Of a stretch of 64,000 bases of DNA, positions 1-9,068 are shown one piece after another (the stretch's first letter is position 1; each line of letters starts with the position of its first letter). Under the pieces are notes generated by a model. The model was not told the origin of the DNA. It was given only the letters and a program-made list of their open reading frames with translations, and searched no databases. Made by a program: the position numbers and the translations under genes. This DNA is from Anaerolineales bacterium (GTDB lineage: Bacteria > Chloroflexota > Anaerolineae > Anaerolineales > Villigracilaceae). The DNA is taken from NCBI GenBank assembly GCA_030583925.1, contig CP129482.1, positions 1,302,001-1,366,000 of the forward strand. Direction: 5' to 3'.

Positions 1-104
1 TGGGCGCGTTTGAATCCATGCCGAAATCCCTCGCGTGGCAGATGCGCGATAAGGTCGGCACGCGCGTCCGCTGGTATGAGGAGGTGGAGGAGGTGGCGCG
101 CTAA
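1..104 (+). CDS. C-terminal end of an unidentified protein (partial)
   Basis: An open frame enters from the left edge with codons in phase from base 3 and ends at TAA 102-104. It encodes about 34 residues, rich in Arg, Glu and Val and ending EEVAR. I do not recognise the family from this tail. It lies on the same strand as the transport operon, about 100 bases upstream, so it may be an upstream neighbour, but a promoter-like site at 148-153 separates them. The stop codon and coding-like composition are all that support it. Confidence 0.5.
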   Translation, partial: GAFESMPKSLAWQMRDKVGTRVRWYEEVEEVAR

Positions 105-147
105 AGTAGTCTTTACAAATGATTAACCCTGATTGTATTGTCCGGTT

Positions 148-153
148 TATAAT
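148..153 (+). promoter_or_regulatory. -10 box (TATAAT) of the uptake/demethylation cluster
   Basis: A perfect TATAAT lies 59 bases before the ATG of the substrate-binding protein. The -35 is weak; TTAACC at 123-128 would give a 19-base spacer. Downstream, at 164-184, TGAAGGGC and GCCCTTCA form an 8-bp hairpin in the leader. The ribosome site GGAG at 203-206 follows. Confidence 0.5.
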
Positions 154-211
154 CGGCGCTTGATGAAGGGCGCGTTGCCCTTCACGAATATATTAACTGA
201 GAGGAGAGAGA

Positions 212-1372
212 ATGCGTACGAAAATGTTTTCCCGTAATCTGTTGGTTTTGCTCGTGATCGTGGCGACCGCGCTTTCCGCTTGTGGCGGCGGAGGCGGAGG
301 CGCTCCCAGCGGTTTTGATTGGAGCACCGCCAAATCTGCCGCGGATGGCGGCGGTATGGATGCCTTAATTGCCGCAGCAAAGGCGGAGGGCAGTCTCACG
401 ACCATTGCCTTGCCGCATGACTGGTGTAATTACGGCGAAGCGATTGACACGTTCAAAGCCAAGTATGGTCTTCAAGTCAACGAATTGAACCCCGATGGCG
501 GTTCTGCCGATGAGATCGAAGCCATTAAAGCTAATAAAGATAACAAGGGTCCACAGGCTCCAGATGTTATTGACGTAGGTTTTGCGTTCGGCGATTCCTC
601 CAAAGCCGAAGGTTTGACTGCGCCCTATAAGGTAGCCACTTGGGATAGCATTCCCGCCGATGCCAAGGACGCTGACGGCTACTGGTACGGCGACTATTAC
701 GGGGTGTTGGCTTTTCTCGTGAACACCGACGTTCAACCGGATGTTCCTCAGGATTGGGCTGACCTGCTCGACCCGAAATATAACGGTCAAATTGCTCTCT
801 CTGGCGACCCGCGTACCTCTGCTCAAGCGATTCAATCTGTGTTTGCCGCCGGGCTTGCGAATGGCGGTTCATTGGATAATGCTCAGCCTGGATTGGATTT
901 CTTTGCTCAGTTGAACGCGGCTGGCAATCTGGTCCCCTTAATTGCTAATAGCGGCTTGGTTGCTTCGGGAGAAATCCCTGTCCGCATCACGTGGGACTAT
1001 AACGCGCTTTCGGCAATTGACACCTTTGAGGGCAACCCGAACGCGACCGTTGTGATCCCTGCCAGTGGACGTTATGCTGGTGTGTATGTTCAAGCCATCA
1101 GCGCCTATTCTCCACAGCCCGCCGCGGCTCGCTTGTGGCAGGAATTCTTGTACTCTGATGAAGGACAGCTCATTTGGATGAAGGGCTATTGTCACCCGAT
1201 CCGCGAGCAGGATCTGCGCGCCCGCGGTTTGGTTCCTCAGGAACTGTCGGATAAGTTGCCCGATGTATCCGGCGCTGTATTCCCGTCGCTCAGCCAGCTC
1301 ACTGCCGCCAATGAATTGATCACCAAGAATTGGGACTCTGCCGTCGGCGCCGATGTTAAGGCCGCTCCGTAG
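212..1372 (+). CDS. ABC transporter substrate-binding lipoprotein
   Basis: This is the extracellular solute receptor of an ABC importer, of the broad family 1 type that binds iron, polyamines and small organic cations. A lipoprotein signal peptide is clear: basic start, hydrophobic residues 9-21, then lipobox LSAC with the lipidated Cys at residue 24, followed by a Gly run acting as a flexible linker. The mature domain covers about residues 40-386, a normal length. GAGGAG at 201-206 supports this start. Two permeases and an ATPase follow on the same strand, and the demethylation genes downstream suggest the ligand is a methylated amine; that part is inference. A strong hairpin after the stop may protect this highly expressed message. 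Confidence 0.88.
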   Translation: MRTKMFSRNLLVLLVIVATALSACGGGGGGAPSGFDWSTAKSAADGGGMDALIAAAKAEGSLTTIALPHDWCNYGEAIDTFKAKYGLQVNELNPDGGSADEIEAIKANKDNKGPQAPDVIDVGFAFGDSSKAEGLTAPYKVATWDSIPADAKDADGYWYGDYYGVLAFLVNTDVQPDVPQDWADLLDPKYNGQIALSGDPRTSAQAIQSVFAAGLANGGSLDNAQPGLDFFAQLNAAGNLVPLIANSGLVASGEIPVRITWDYNALSAIDTFEGNPNATVVIPASGRYAGVYVQAISAYSPQPAAARLWQEFLYSDEGQLIWMKGYCHPIREQDLRARGLVPQELSDKLPDVSGAVFPSLSQLTAANELITKNWDSAVGADVKAAP

Positions 1373-1394
1373 TTGCAAGAATTGATGCGTGATA

Positions 1395-1425
1395 GTGAGA
1401 CCCTGCCTTAATGGCGGGGTCTCAC
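1395..1425 (+). promoter_or_regulatory. Intercistronic hairpin after the binding-protein gene
   Basis: GTGAGACCCTGCC (1395-1407) and GGCGGGGTCTCAC (1413-1425) form a 13-bp stem with one G-U pair and a five-base loop. No T-run follows, so it is not a typical terminator. Such hairpins between binding-protein and permease genes commonly stabilise the upstream message or lower downstream expression. Confidence 0.6.
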
Positions 1426-1461
1426 TTCAAAATGAAGACCGGTTCAGAGGATATGAAGGCT

Positions 1462-2349
1462 ATGGCGCAAACAGCTCTCCCCTCCAAGAAGATTACCGCT
1501 CCGACCAATTGGAAAACATGGCTTGGCGTTGTTCCATTTTTTCTATTTGCACTTCTTTTTCTTTTCCTACCATCGTTACGTTTAGTTACTGCCAGTCTTT
1601 TTACTTCGGATGGTTCTTTTACGCTTGATAATATCCGTCAATTGTTCACTGAACCGCTCATTGTCAATTCTTACAAATTAAGCATACAGATCAGCGCAAT
1701 TACCGCTTTAGGGGGTGGCCTCCTTGGGTTTTTTCTCGCCTATGCCGTTACCGTTGGCGGCTTGCCGAAATCGCTTCGACCTATTTTGATGACCTTCTCC
1801 GGCGTTGCTTCTAATTTTGCTGGCGTCCCTTTAGCTTTTGCATTTGTTGCCACCTTGGGGCGTCAGGGTTTTATCACTCATATATTAAAAGATTATCTCA
1901 ACATTGATTTATATACCGCTGGTTTTAACTTATATAGTTTTGCCGGGTTAAGCCTCGTGTATATGTACTTTCAATTTCCTTTGATGGTATTAATCATGGC
2001 GCCCGCGTTGGACGGGCTAAAGCGCGAATGGCGTGAGGCGGCGGAAAACCTTGGGGCGACCTCCGCGCAATATTGGTTGCGCGTGGCGTTCCCGGTACTG
2101 TTGCCATCCATTTTGGGAGCGATGATTCTCTTGTTCGGGAACGCGTTCGGTGCGTACGCCACCGCCTATGCGTTGACCGGCGGAAGGATTGGCATCGTCA
2201 CGATTCAGATCGGCGCGCAAATCCGCGGCGACGTTTTATACAACCCCGGGCTTGGGTATGCCATGGCGGTCGGGATGGTCGCCATCATGGGGATTTCACT
2301 TGCAGGCTATTCATGGCTACAGTCAAAAACAGAAAGGTGGCTGAGATGA
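1462..2349 (+). CDS. ABC transporter permease (first)
   Basis: This is an inner-membrane permease of the binding-protein-dependent type, about 295 residues with roughly six membrane helices. The cytoplasmic EAA loop that contacts the ATPase is visible near residue 192 (EAAENLGAT, then FPVLLPSI). The frame is open from 1411, but an ATG there falls inside the hairpin at 1395-1425. ATG 1462 has AGAGG about 11 bases upstream and begins a plausible cytoplasmic tail; ATG 1453 is an alternative. It overlaps the next permease by four bases (ATGA), which points to translational coupling. Family and role are secure; the exact start is not. Confidence 0.85.
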   Translation: MAQTALPSKKITAPTNWKTWLGVVPFFLFALLFLFLPSLRLVTASLFTSDGSFTLDNIRQLFTEPLIVNSYKLSIQISAITALGGGLLGFFLAYAVTVGGLPKSLRPILMTFSGVASNFAGVPLAFAFVATLGRQGFITHILKDYLNIDLYTAGFNLYSFAGLSLVYMYFQFPLMVLIMAPALDGLKREWREAAENLGATSAQYWLRVAFPVLLPSILGAMILLFGNAFGAYATAYALTGGRIGIVTIQIGAQIRGDVLYNPGLGYAMAVGMVAIMGISLAGYSWLQSKTERWLR

Positions 2350-3176
2350 GTTTCTTGGCTCGCCTGAGAAAATTCCCATTTTGGGCTTGGCTGTGGTTTA
2401 TTATCGGCGGCTTATATTTTATATTGCCCCTGCTCGCCACAGTTGAATTTTCGTTGAGTTGGGATCCGGAAGCTCCATTTAAAGCCTATCAACGTGCGTT
2501 TGAAGATAATCGCTTCTGGAGCAGTTTCATTGCTTCCAACGTGTTTGCGGTCATTACAATTATAGCCAGTATTATTCTGGTGGTCCCCACCGCGTATTGG
2601 ATCCGGTTACGTTTGCCGCAAGCGCGCCGCATTGTCGAGTTTATCACTTTGATGCCGTTCGTTGTGCCGGCGATTATTTTGGTATTCGGCATGATACGTG
2701 TGTATAGCACGCCGTTCACCATCCCGTTCACGGACGTTGTTTTCATGCGCCCGTTCACGCAATCCAGGCTGGGTACGGATATTCTTATCGTTGCTGGTTA
2801 CATGGTGCTGTCCATGCCGTATATGTATCGCTCGGTGGATACGGGTATGCGGACCGTGGATATCCTCACCTTGACTGAAGCGGCTCAGAGTCTCGGGGCG
2901 AATTGGTTCGCAATCATTACGCGGATCATCCTCCCGAACATTCGCTCGGCGTTGTTGAGCGGCGCTTTGCTCACGTTCGCCATTGTGGTGGGGGAGGTGA
3001 TCCTGGCTTCCTACCTTGGGGTTACGGCGTTCGGTCCTTATTTGTTCCTGCTGGGTCAGCATCGTGCATACGAACCCGCCGCGCTTTCGTTTGTCAGCTT
3101 CCTGTTGACGTGGCTGGCGATGGGGCTGATCCAATTATTCACCGGTGGGCAGGGACAAGCCGCAGGCGCGCATTGA
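2346..3176 (+). CDS. ABC transporter permease (second)
   Basis: This is the second permease of the importer, 276 residues with about six membrane helices and an EAA loop near residue 177 (EAAQSLGAN followed by ILPNIRSA). The start ATG overlaps the stop of the first permease in an ATGA arrangement; the frame is open further upstream but that part overlaps the first permease and has no family features. The sequence resembles PotC/ThiP-like permeases. With its partner it forms the heterodimeric channel. Substrate cannot be read from sequence; context suggests an amine. Confidence 0.88.
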   Translation: MSFLARLRKFPFWAWLWFIIGGLYFILPLLATVEFSLSWDPEAPFKAYQRAFEDNRFWSSFIASNVFAVITIIASIILVVPTAYWIRLRLPQARRIVEFITLMPFVVPAIILVFGMIRVYSTPFTIPFTDVVFMRPFTQSRLGTDILIVAGYMVLSMPYMYRSVDTGMRTVDILTLTEAAQSLGANWFAIITRIILPNIRSALLSGALLTFAIVVGEVILASYLGVTAFGPYLFLLGQHRAYEPAALSFVSFLLTWLAMGLIQLFTGGQGQAAGAH

Positions 3177-3199
3177 TGGATTGTTGATTGGAGAATCGA

Positions 3200-4258
3200 A
3201 TGTCGTATTTATCCCTTACCAATATAACGAAACAATTTGGCGATACGGTTGTGGTGGACAACTTCAACCTCGAAATAGAAAAGGGAGAGTTTGTTTCTTT
3301 CCTGGGTCCGTCTGGGTGCGGTAAAACCACCACGTTAAGGATGATCGCAGGGTTTGAAACGCCCACCTCCGGCAGTATTTCACTGGATGGAGAGGATATT
3401 ACTAACAACCCGCCGAATCAGCGTAATGTGGGAATGATCTTTCAGTCTTATGCTTTATTTCCTAACATGACGGTTGCTCAAAATATCGGCTTTGGTCTCA
3501 CCGTGCGGAAGTTGGAAAAACAGCTTATTCAGGAACGTGTTGACGAAATGATTGGCTTGATCCATCTCAAAGAACACGCTCACAAATTTCCGTACCAGCT
3601 CTCTGGCGGACAGCAACAACGCGTCTCACTGGCGCGTGCGCTTGCCATACGTCCGGATGTTTTGTTGCTCGACGAACCTCTCTCGGCGTTGGACGCGAAG
3701 ATCCGCGTCTCATTACGCGCTGAAATACGCGCCATTCAAAAACGTCTTGGCATCACAGCTATCTTCGTTACGCACGATCAGGAAGAGGCGCTTTCCATCT
3801 CGGACCGCATCGTTGTGATGAACGTTGGCGAGATGGAGCAAGTCGGTACGCCGTTTGAGATCTACAACTTCCCCAAGACTCAATTCGTGGCGAACTTTGT
3901 CGGTTCGTTGAACAACGCCGACGCCGAAGTGGTCGACCCTGCGAACGGAATTCTTGCCATGGACGGCGTTCACTTCAAGACCGCCGACGAGGGGATGAAG
4001 AATCGAAGGAAAGGCGACAAGGTAAAAATATCCGTTCGACCCGAGCGTTTCAGTTTCGCCGTCGAACCGCTGAAAGAAAACGTCGTCGAATCCACAATCG
4101 AGAATATCACCTTCCTCGGCTCCGTTGTCCGCATCCAGATTTCCATCGGCGGCACGAAATTCAACATGGATACGTTCAACAATCCGTTTCTCGAACTTCC
4201 CGCCATCGGCGCAAAAGAAAAAGTGATGTGTTCGAAAGAAGCGGTGCTGGTGCTGTAA
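3200..4258 (+). CDS. ABC transporter ATP-binding protein (PotA-like)
   Basis: This is the cytoplasmic ATPase that powers the importer, 352 residues. It has Walker A GPSGCGKTT at residues 36-44, a Q-loop (MIFQSYALF), signature LSGGQQQR near residue 134, Walker B VLLLDEP near 154 and the switch His in THDQEEA. The C-terminal third, beyond about residue 235, is a TOBE-type domain as in polyamine, iron and sugar importers. A TTG at 3188 could begin translation, but ATG 3200 has GGAG six bases upstream and gives the normal N-terminus. A terminator-like hairpin follows the gene. Confidence 0.9.
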   Translation: MSYLSLTNITKQFGDTVVVDNFNLEIEKGEFVSFLGPSGCGKTTTLRMIAGFETPTSGSISLDGEDITNNPPNQRNVGMIFQSYALFPNMTVAQNIGFGLTVRKLEKQLIQERVDEMIGLIHLKEHAHKFPYQLSGGQQQRVSLARALAIRPDVLLLDEPLSALDAKIRVSLRAEIRAIQKRLGITAIFVTHDQEEALSISDRIVVMNVGEMEQVGTPFEIYNFPKTQFVANFVGSLNNADAEVVDPANGILAMDGVHFKTADEGMKNRRKGDKVKISVRPERFSFAVEPLKENVVESTIENITFLGSVVRIQISIGGTKFNMDTFNNPFLELPAIGAKEKVMCSKEAVLVL

Positions 4259-4282
4259 AAGATCGTAAACACGCGCACAAGT

Positions 4283-4326
4283 AAACAGGTAAACGAGCGG
4301 GCGTGTTTACCTGTTTCCATTTTTTG
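4283..4326 (+). terminator. Intrinsic terminator or attenuator after the ATPase gene
   Basis: AAACAGGTAAAC (4283-4294) pairs perfectly with GTTTACCTGTTT (4305-4316) over 12 bp, with a ten-base loop. A run of six T follows after CCA. The next gene starts only 11 bases later, so this may partly uncouple transporter genes from the catabolic genes. Confidence 0.6.
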
Positions 4327-4336
4327 AGGCAGACAC

Positions 4337-5236
4337 ATGGCGATCATTGATGAAGTAGTAACCAAAATCCCCGATTGGAAAGATAAACAAATTTCGATCA
4401 CTCCGTTATCGGGCGGATTGACCAACTCCAACTTCAAAGTGGAAGTGGATGGCGTGCCGTATTTTGTCCGCGTGCCTGGAGCAAGCACGGACCTTCTCGC
4501 CATTGATCGCGCGAACGAATATCACAACACGAAAGCCGCATCCGAGGCGGGCGTCGCACCGAAGATTTTTTATCACCTGCCTGAATACAACGTGATGGTT
4601 TTGGAATTCCTTGACGGGATAACCATGTCGAAGGATTCGCTCAACGCGCCTGGGATGCCGACGCGCATGGCTCACGCCATTAAGCGACTCCACGCTGGTC
4701 CACGCTTCTTGCTCGACTTCAACATGTTCCGCCTCACGGAGTATTATCTCAGCCTCTGCCGCGACCGCCTCATCAAAATCCCAGATGGCTACCTCGACCG
4801 CGTACCAACTTTTCAACGCATCGAACAGGCGATGAACGTCAAACCGCTGGCGACTGTCCCTTGCAACAATGACCTGCTCGCCGAAAATTATATTGACGAC
4901 GGCAATCAACTCTGGTTGATTGACTACGAATACAGCGGCAATAACGACCCGACATTTGAACTTGGCAACACTTGTCAAGAAATGCAATTCTCCAATTCTC
5001 AAATCGAAGAAGTCTGCGCGGCATATTTCGGAGAAGCATCTCAATCCATGGTCGCCCGCATGAAACTAAACATGATCATGTCCGATGTGGGCTGGGGTCT
5101 TTGGGCGGCGATCCAGGCGAAAATATCCACGATTGACTTCGACTTCTGGGGCTGGGCAATCGAGCGCTGGGGTCGCGCGGTGGAGAAGATGGATTCGGAG
5201 GAGTTTGAGGGATGGATGAGGGATGTGCAGAGTTAA
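4337..5236 (+). CDS. Choline-kinase/APH-like phosphotransferase with altered catalytic motif
   Basis: This 299-residue protein belongs to the choline/ethanolamine kinase and aminoglycoside phosphotransferase fold. A glycine-rich N-lobe loop (LSGGLTNSNFKV, near residues 23-34) and the metal-binding Asp of IDYEYSGNNDP (D196) are present. The catalytic loop, normally H-x-D-x4-N, reads CNNDLLAEN at 176-184: the catalytic Asp (D179) remains but the usual His is Asn. Members of this family sit beside MttB-type and dimethylglycine dehydrogenase genes in other bacteria, so a choline-like or aminoalcohol substrate is plausible. Activity on any given substrate is unproven. Confidence 0.8.
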   Translation: MAIIDEVVTKIPDWKDKQISITPLSGGLTNSNFKVEVDGVPYFVRVPGASTDLLAIDRANEYHNTKAASEAGVAPKIFYHLPEYNVMVLEFLDGITMSKDSLNAPGMPTRMAHAIKRLHAGPRFLLDFNMFRLTEYYLSLCRDRLIKIPDGYLDRVPTFQRIEQAMNVKPLATVPCNNDLLAENYIDDGNQLWLIDYEYSGNNDPTFELGNTCQEMQFSNSQIEEVCAAYFGEASQSMVARMKLNMIMSDVGWGLWAAIQAKISTIDFDFWGWAIERWGRAVEKMDSEEFEGWMRDVQS

Positions 5237-5247
5237 CAAGTTGCCTC

Positions 5248-5392
5248 GGTGGTTGAGTAGTCCTGAGCGAAGCGTAGCGAAGACGAAGGGCATATCGAAA
5301 CCACAGGTGTTCAAAAGAAATCTTATAACAAGTGTGTTAATGAACAGCGTTGGTTTCGATACGCTCGCAACGAACGCTCGCTACTCAACCAA
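5248..5392. repeat. Palindromic repeat family A, inverted pair with spacer
   Basis: Two inverted copies, 5248-5304 (GGTGGTTGAGTAG to CGAAACCAC) and 5351-5392 (TGGTTTCGATACGC to CTACTCAACC), flank a spacer containing AATCTTATAACAAG. The same architecture recurs at 10361-10505, where the spacer has TATCTTGTAACAAG, and at 40756-40886. It fills the gap between the phosphotransferase and the FAD oxidoreductase. Confidence 0.8.
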
Positions 5393-5411
5393 CGTGGTAT
5401 AGAGGTTAGGA

Positions 5412-7835
5412 ATGAAATCACAAGCAGAGATCGTAATCATCGGCGGCGGAATATATGGAGCGAGCGTCGCCTATCATTTGCATAAACTGGGCAAGAAAGA
5501 TATTGTCCTGCTCGAAAAAGGCGATATCGCCAGCGGAGAGTCGTCTCACGCCGCGGGGGTGGTGACGCAGTTCGCCACATCCAAGACGATGATGTCGTTC
5601 CGCAAATATTCTATCGAGTTGTGGAGCGAACTCGGTTTTTTCAACCACGTTGGGAGTTTGAGAGTCGCGTCTAGCGCGGAACAGCTCAAAGAGTTGGAAA
5701 GAAGCGTGAGTCGGGCGAAGGCGATCGGCATGGAGGTGGAGATCATCTCCCCAGCCGAAGCAATCCGCATCATGCCGCAGATCACGGACAAAGATCTCTA
5801 TGGAGCGATCTATCTGCCGCGCGACGGTCATCTTTCGCCGTACGACACAACGACGGGCTTGGCGCGCATCGTCAAAGAGATGGGCGTGGAGGTGAACACG
5901 CACACGCGCGTCACGGGGATCGAACTGTCGCCGCGCGGCGAAATTCAGGCGGTCGTCACCGATAAAGGAAAAATCAAAACGAATCTCGTCGTCAACGCGG
6001 CAGGGATGTGGGCGCCGCGCATCGCCGCGATGGTCGGCGTGCCGTTGCCGACGACGCCCGTTGATCATCAACATATTACTTTGAAGGCGGTCGAGGGACA
6101 CGAGTTCCCGAAGAACACGCCGTGTTTGCGCGATCCCGATAATTTGGTGTACATGCGTGAAGAGCAGGGTGGACTCGTGATCGGCGGCTATGAACCCAAC
6201 CCACCTGCAAGGTGGGTTGACGGCGTGCCATGGGAACATGGCAACGCGACGGTGCCGCATTCGTATCAGCGTTTTGAAATGCTGTTGGAGGGCGCCATCC
6301 GCCGCATCCCATTTTTGAAAGACGCGGGCATCATTGACATCACCTGCCACCCTGGCGCGTACACGCCCGATTGCCAGCCCATGCTCGGACCTATCCCCAG
6401 CGCGCGCGGCATGTGGATGTTGGCGGGCATGTCGCTTAACGGCTATGGCGGCGCGGGCGGCATGGGCAAACTGCTCGCTGAATGGATCGTCGAAGGCGAA
6501 GCGCCGATGGACGTCAACGCGTTCCGCGCCACGCGCTTCGGAAATTATTTCACCGATCCGCAATATGCCGCCGAGCGAACCGTCGAGAGCGTGAAATATT
6601 ATTACGCCATTCGATTCCCCAACGACGAAAATGAAGCGGCGCGTCCGCATCGAGTGAGTCCTGTTTATCATCGCACGCAGGAACTCGGCGCGGTATTTGG
6701 CGAAAAGTTCGGATGGGAGCGCGTGTTGTATTACTCGCCCGATAAAAAATGGCGGCGTGCGGGCGCGGATCAAAAAAGTTGGGGCTGGAACAAGCCGCCC
6801 TATTTCGAGCGCGTCGGCGAGGAGCACAAAGCCACGCGTGAACGCGCCACGCTGTTCGATCTCACATCATTCGGCAAGATCGAAGTGACGGGTCGCGACG
6901 CCTTGCAGTTGTTGCAACGCGTCACCGACACGAACATGGACAAGCCCATCGGCTCTGCGACGTACACGCAATTTCTCAACACACGCGGCGGCGTCGAGGC
7001 GGACGTCACCGTGACGCGCTTCGAGCAAAATAAATTTTGGGTGGTCACGGGTTCGGGTTTCATCGCAAACGATTTGGCATGGCTTCAAATGCACATCGAG
7101 CAGGATGAAGACGTGACTCTGCGCGACATCACAACGGATTACGCCTGCCTCGCGTTGTGGGGACCGCTGTCGCGCTCGGTTCTTTCCACGGTGACGCCTG
7201 ACTCAGTTTCCAACGAGGCTTTTCCCCACCTTTCGGCGCGCTTCGTCACGATCAACGGAGTCAAAGTTTGGGCGCAGAGAGTCAGTTATGTGGGCGAACT
7301 CGGCTGGGAGTTGTACATCCCGAACAACCGCGCCTCGATGGTCTGGGATTTGCTGATGCAAGCAGGCAAAGAGGTGAACATGGAAGTCGGCGGTTACAAA
7401 TGTTTGGATTCCCTCCGCCTCGAAAAAGCATATCGCTACTACACAACGGATGTGACCCCGCTCGAAACTCCGTATGAAGCGGGCTTGGGTTTTTGTGTGA
7501 ATCTCGACAAGGGCGATTTCATCGGCAAGTCCGCGTTGATCGAAAAGAAGCAAAAAGGATTCGCCACAAAATTATGCACGCTGGTTTTAGACGGCGAAGA
7601 CTTCACCCAAATCTACGGCGGCGAAGCGATCTACCACGAAGGCAAAGTCCTCACCCGCGTCCGCAGTGGCGGATACGGCTACACCGTGAAGAAAAACATC
7701 CTACTCGCCTATCTGCCGCTTGAATTGGCAAAAGCAGGCTCGCGCGTGGATGTGGAATTGATCGAAGGGATGCGCGTCGCAGAAGTGACCGCGCCTGTGT
7801 TGTATGATCCGAAAGGGGAGAGGTTGAAGGTATAA
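5412..7835 (+). CDS. FAD oxidoreductase-GcvT fusion, dimethylglycine/sarcosine dehydrogenase-like
   Basis: This 807-residue enzyme oxidatively demethylates N-methyl amino acids and passes the one-carbon unit to tetrahydrofolate. The dinucleotide motif GGGIYG is at residues 11-16; SSHAAG carries His46, which aligns with the flavin-linking His of dimethylglycine and sarcosine dehydrogenases. The DAO domain spans about 5-360, an FAD-dependent central domain about 370-425, and the GcvT folate-binding domains about 430-800. GAGG six bases before the ATG supports the start. Length and domain order match the dimethylglycine dehydrogenase family. Neighbouring MttB and transport genes suggest a betaine-to-glycine route. 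Dimethylglycine versus sarcosine specificity is not resolved. Confidence 0.87.
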   Translation: MKSQAEIVIIGGGIYGASVAYHLHKLGKKDIVLLEKGDIASGESSHAAGVVTQFATSKTMMSFRKYSIELWSELGFFNHVGSLRVASSAEQLKELERSVSRAKAIGMEVEIISPAEAIRIMPQITDKDLYGAIYLPRDGHLSPYDTTTGLARIVKEMGVEVNTHTRVTGIELSPRGEIQAVVTDKGKIKTNLVVNAAGMWAPRIAAMVGVPLPTTPVDHQHITLKAVEGHEFPKNTPCLRDPDNLVYMREEQGGLVIGGYEPNPPARWVDGVPWEHGNATVPHSYQRFEMLLEGAIRRIPFLKDAGIIDITCHPGAYTPDCQPMLGPIPSARGMWMLAGMSLNGYGGAGGMGKLLAEWIVEGEAPMDVNAFRATRFGNYFTDPQYAAERTVESVKYYYAIRFPNDENEAARPHRVSPVYHRTQELGAVFGEKFGWERVLYYSPDKKWRRAGADQKSWGWNKPPYFERVGEEHKATRERATLFDLTSFGKIEVTGRDALQLLQRVTDTNMDKPIGSATYTQFLNTRGGVEADVTVTRFEQNKFWVVTGSGFIANDLAWLQMHIEQDEDVTLRDITTDYACLALWGPLSRSVLSTVTPDSVSNEAFPHLSARFVTINGVKVWAQRVSYVGELGWELYIPNNRASMVWDLLMQAGKEVNMEVGGYKCLDSLRLEKAYRYYTTDVTPLETPYEAGLGFCVNLDKGDFIGKSALIEKKQKGFATKLCTLVLDGEDFTQIYGGEAIYHEGKVLTRVRSGGYGYTVKKNILLAYLPLELAKAGSRVDVELIEGMRVAEVTAPVLYDPKGERLKV

Positions 7836-7932
7836 TTTCAACATTGTTTTCGTGAACAATAGGATTTTGTCTACTTCAAGTTTACAAAAACAGAACATTG
7901 GGTGCTGACTGGCTGCATCGCAAGTGTGAATT

Positions 7933-9036
7933 ATGACAGTGAGTTTAACCTCCTCATCAGTTTTCGATATTTTGGGAATTTTGTTGTTTATCGTTGGTGT
8001 ATTTCTCCTAGCGGTTGGCTTTAATGTTGTGCAAGTTGATAAGAAAAAGAAGGGAGTTGGAGTCTCAGGAGGACAAAGAACCACTATTTTTGGCTTGCTA
8101 TTGCTTTTTGTTGGGATTGTATTTTTATTTTTTGTTCCTCAACAAAGGGATGACAGGCCTGATTCTGTCTCGACATCAACACTGTCCTCTGCGGTAAATA
8201 ACGGATCGCCTAACTTTGCTCCCGAACCCTTTCCTACAAATTCACCGAGCGTTACAGCACTAATAGGCGACTCGACTGCTACTATCACTTTGACGCCACC
8301 AATTACCAATGAGTCGCCTACCATACCAGTCAATGAATTGCGAATATCACCAATCGATGGCATGACATTGTTGTTTGTTCCAGCAGGCGAGTTTATTATG
8401 GGTAGCTTAATCTCAAATGCTGATGCTGACGAATTTCCCAAACATATAGTGTATTTACACCCTTATTATATCGACCAAACAGAAGTTACGAACGCGATGT
8501 TTCAATTGTGCATTGACGCAAGGGTGTGTAAAGTGCCTACAATGACGCACTTGCTTCAAGATCCAAGATTTGCAAATCATCCAGTAGTTTTTGTCTCTTG
8601 GAGCGATGCTGATACTTATTGTAAATGGGCTGGAAGAATGTTGCCAACTGAGGCTCAATGGGAAAAGGCAGCTCGTGGTATTGATGGTCGCACATATCCA
8701 TGGGGAGATGGGATAGACGTGAGTTTTGCAAATTATGGAGGTTACGCCGACTCCATAACTGCAGTGGGAAGTTATCCGAAAGGGGCTAGTACTTACGGAG
8801 CAATGGATATGGTTGGCAATGTGTGGGAATGGGTTTTTGATTGGTATGATCCAAATTATTATCAAAAGTCTCGATACGAGAATCCTCCTGGACCTGAAAC
8901 TGGAGATAATCGAGTGTTTCGGGGCGGATCATGGGCATCTGAATCATACAAAGTTCGATCATCATACCGAAGCCATCGAGAGCCAAATTATTTTGACGAG
9001 AATTTAGGTTTTCGATGTGCTTTACCTGGACCTTAA
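7933..9036 (+). CDS. Membrane-anchored SUMF1-like (formylglycine-generating-enzyme fold) protein
   Basis: This 367-residue protein has two hydrophobic N-terminal segments (about 12-32 and 49-66), a Ser/Thr/Pro-rich linker to about residue 130, and a SUMF1/FGE-type domain from about 138 to the end. Fold marks include FVPAGEFIMGS, LPTEAQWEKAARG, MVGNVWEWVFDWY, VFRGGSWAS and GFRC. The Cys pair that bona fide formylglycine-generating enzymes have just after GGSF/W is missing (GGSWASESYKVRSS), so sulfatase activation is unlikely; a structural, binding or protein-modifying role is open. The gene is visibly richer in A+T than its neighbours and interrupts the amine cluster, which suggests acquisition by transfer. 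Confidence 0.8.
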   Translation: MTVSLTSSSVFDILGILLFIVGVFLLAVGFNVVQVDKKKKGVGVSGGQRTTIFGLLLLFVGIVFLFFVPQQRDDRPDSVSTSTLSSAVNNGSPNFAPEPFPTNSPSVTALIGDSTATITLTPPITNESPTIPVNELRISPIDGMTLLFVPAGEFIMGSLISNADADEFPKHIVYLHPYYIDQTEVTNAMFQLCIDARVCKVPTMTHLLQDPRFANHPVVFVSWSDADTYCKWAGRMLPTEAQWEKAARGIDGRTYPWGDGIDVSFANYGGYADSITAVGSYPKGASTYGAMDMVGNVWEWVFDWYDPNYYQKSRYENPPGPETGDNRVFRGGSWASESYKVRSSYRSHREPNYFDENLGFRCALPGP

Positions 9037-9068
9037 TTGGCAAGAGAGAACAGCGAATTATACCCTCC

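Noticed and set aside
6193-6216. Palindrome AACCCACCT-GCA-AGGTGGGTT inside the FAD/GcvT gene as another inserted repeat
   Set aside because: The encoded stretch YEPNPPARWVDGVPW fits the family spacing without an insertion, so chance or local codon choice is simpler.
5418-6827. 469-codon open frame on the minus strand
   Set aside because: It is antisense to the FAD/GcvT gene, has Arg/His-rich composition typical of a shadow frame and no recognisable domain.
7933-9036. True sulfatase-activating formylglycine-generating enzyme
   Set aside because: The active-site Cys residues after the GGSW motif are absent and no sulfatase gene is nearby.
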